Part shown: in pieces, positions 6,895 through 7,717 of the stretch
Position numbering within the stretch: position 1 is the first letter of the stretch
Layout: each line of letters opens with the position of its first letter
Origin: an uncultured Chthonomonas sp.
GTDB lineage: Bacteria; Armatimonadota; Chthonomonadetes; Chthonomonadales; CAJBBX01
Direction: 5' to 3'
DNA length: 7,717 bases
NCBI GenBank assembly: GCA_903886985.1
Contig: CAISOI010000429.1
Coordinates: 1-7,717, forward strand
Notes under the pieces: generated by a model
The model's input: the letters and a program-made list of their open reading frames with translations, nothing else
Database searches by the model: none
Told to the model about the DNA's origin: nothing
Position numbers and translations under genes: made by a program

Positions 6895-7717
6895 ATGCTT
6901 ACCATTCGCGGCTCTGCAGGTCAATTTTGTGATGGAGTTTCGCGCCGAGAGTTTTTGAAGATCGGCGGTCTGGCTTTAGGCGGAATGGCACTCCCCGACA
7001 TTCTGAAAGCAGAAGCCTCCAAAGGAATAAAGAATAACCACAAAGCAATTATCATGGTGTTTTTGCCGGGTGGACCTCCTCATCAAGACTTCTTCGATCT
7101 CAAAATGGATGCTCCCGCAGATATTCGTGGAGAATTCAAACCAATCAAGACCAATGTACCAGGGATTGAGATTTGCGAACACTTCCCGATGATGGCCAAA
7201 ATGATGGACAAGTTTGCTATTATTCGGTCGCTGGTCGGTGCGCGGGATGAGCATGACAGCCACATTTGTAACCACGGTTATTCCGCTGCAGAATTTAACC
7301 AGATGCACGTTCCGAGCATGGGATCAGTCATTTCTCGTCTTCAGGGACCTACAGATAAAACCGTTCCTCCTTTTGTGGGGCTTGCTCCAAAAATGGGGCA
7401 CATGGAGTGGGCAAATCCAGGAGATGCAGGGTTTCTTGGTTTAGAGCATGAAGCGTTTAAGCCTGATGGTCCGCTAATGGCAGATATGGTGTTAAGCGGA
7501 GTGTCATTGGATCGCCTCGCGGATCGTCGTAAAATGTTGACTAACATTGACAGATTTAGGACAGGTGTTGATTCCTTGAAAGGAATGGACGCGTTGAACC
7601 AGAAAGCATTTGATATACTAACTTCTGCCAAACTGGTCACGGCACTGGATGTTACGAAAGAGGACCCTAAGGTTCGTGAGAGATACGGCAAAGGAACCAA
7701 CGTAAACGTCGATGATG
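6895..7717 (+). CDS. DUF1501 family protein with twin-arginine signal (3' end beyond window)
   Basis: The first 274 codons are present and the frame is open to the right edge. DUF1501 proteins are related to the sulfatase/alkaline phosphatase fold and are greatly expanded in planctomycetes; their substrates are mostly unknown. The N-terminus MLTIRGS...FCDGVSRREFLK, followed by a glycine/leucine-rich hydrophobic stretch (about 23-33), is a twin-arginine (Tat) export signal with Arg17-Arg18, so a folded, probably metal-bound protein outside the cytoplasm is expected. Family landmarks follow: MVFLPGGPPHQDFFD (54-68), IRGEFKPI (77-84), NVPGIEICEHFP (87-98), FAIIRSL (107-113) and the His/Asp-rich DEHDSH (118-123), likely near the metal site. 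Members of this type are usually about 430-480 residues, so more than a third is missing. It is transcribed away from the macroglobulin operon. A DUF1549/DUF1553 cytochrome-type partner, common beside DUF1501 genes, is not immediately upstream. Family call is secure; substrate unknown. Confidence 0.95.
   Translation, partial: MLTIRGSAGQFCDGVSRREFLKIGGLALGGMALPDILKAEASKGIKNNHKAIIMVFLPGGPPHQDFFDLKMDAPADIRGEFKPIKTNVPGIEICEHFPMMAKMMDKFAIIRSLVGARDEHDSHICNHGYSAAEFNQMHVPSMGSVISRLQGPTDKTVPPFVGLAPKMGHMEWANPGDAGFLGLEHEAFKPDGPLMADMVLSGVSLDRLADRRKMLTNIDRFRTGVDSLKGMDALNQKAFDILTSAKLVTALDVTKEDPKVRERYGKGTNVNVDD

Noticed and set aside
7341..7700. 119-codon minus-strand open frame, and another at 6976-7308
   Set aside because: Both are antisense to the DUF1501 gene, which has clear family motifs and a ribosome binding site.

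Overview
The window most likely comes from a planctomycete (Planctomycetes/Planctomycetota). The strongest sign is the gene at the right edge. It encodes a DUF1501 protein with the N-terminal form typical of that phylum: MLTI..., then CDG, then a twin-arginine SRREFLK motif and a hydrophobic stretch. A very large alpha-2-macroglobulin with a carboxypeptidase-regulatory-like domain at its N-terminus also fits. Base composition looks moderate by eye, with no codon-use break between the genes. The phylum call is inference from protein families, not from a marker gene.

Layout: three protein genes account for nearly everything. On the minus strand, positions 6380 to 4692 encode a 562-residue polytopic membrane protein that I do not recognise. 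Its stop codon overlaps the start codon of the next minus-strand gene (ATGA, 4695-4692). That second gene runs from 4695 off the left edge of the window. It is open for all 1,565 codons and encodes a bacterial alpha-2-macroglobulin with an intact thioester motif (Cys-Thr-Glu-Gln, residues 1145-1148). Only an estimated 50-80 C-terminal residues are missing. On the plus strand, the DUF1501 gene begins at 6895 and runs off the right edge after 274 codons.

Between the divergent units lies about 514 bp (6381-6894) with no convincing gene. It must hold the promoters for both directions and contains a perfect 7-bp inverted repeat. No RNA genes, insertion sequences, CRISPR arrays or other mobile elements were seen.

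How the genes may work together: bacterial alpha-2-macroglobulins are thought to trap proteases in the cell envelope through a bait region and a reactive thioester. In many proteobacteria the gene sits next to the peptidoglycan synthase gene pbpC. Here the partner is instead a multi-spanning membrane protein, translationally coupled to the macroglobulin gene, which is the most interesting point in the window. The divergent DUF1501 gene is probably functionally separate.
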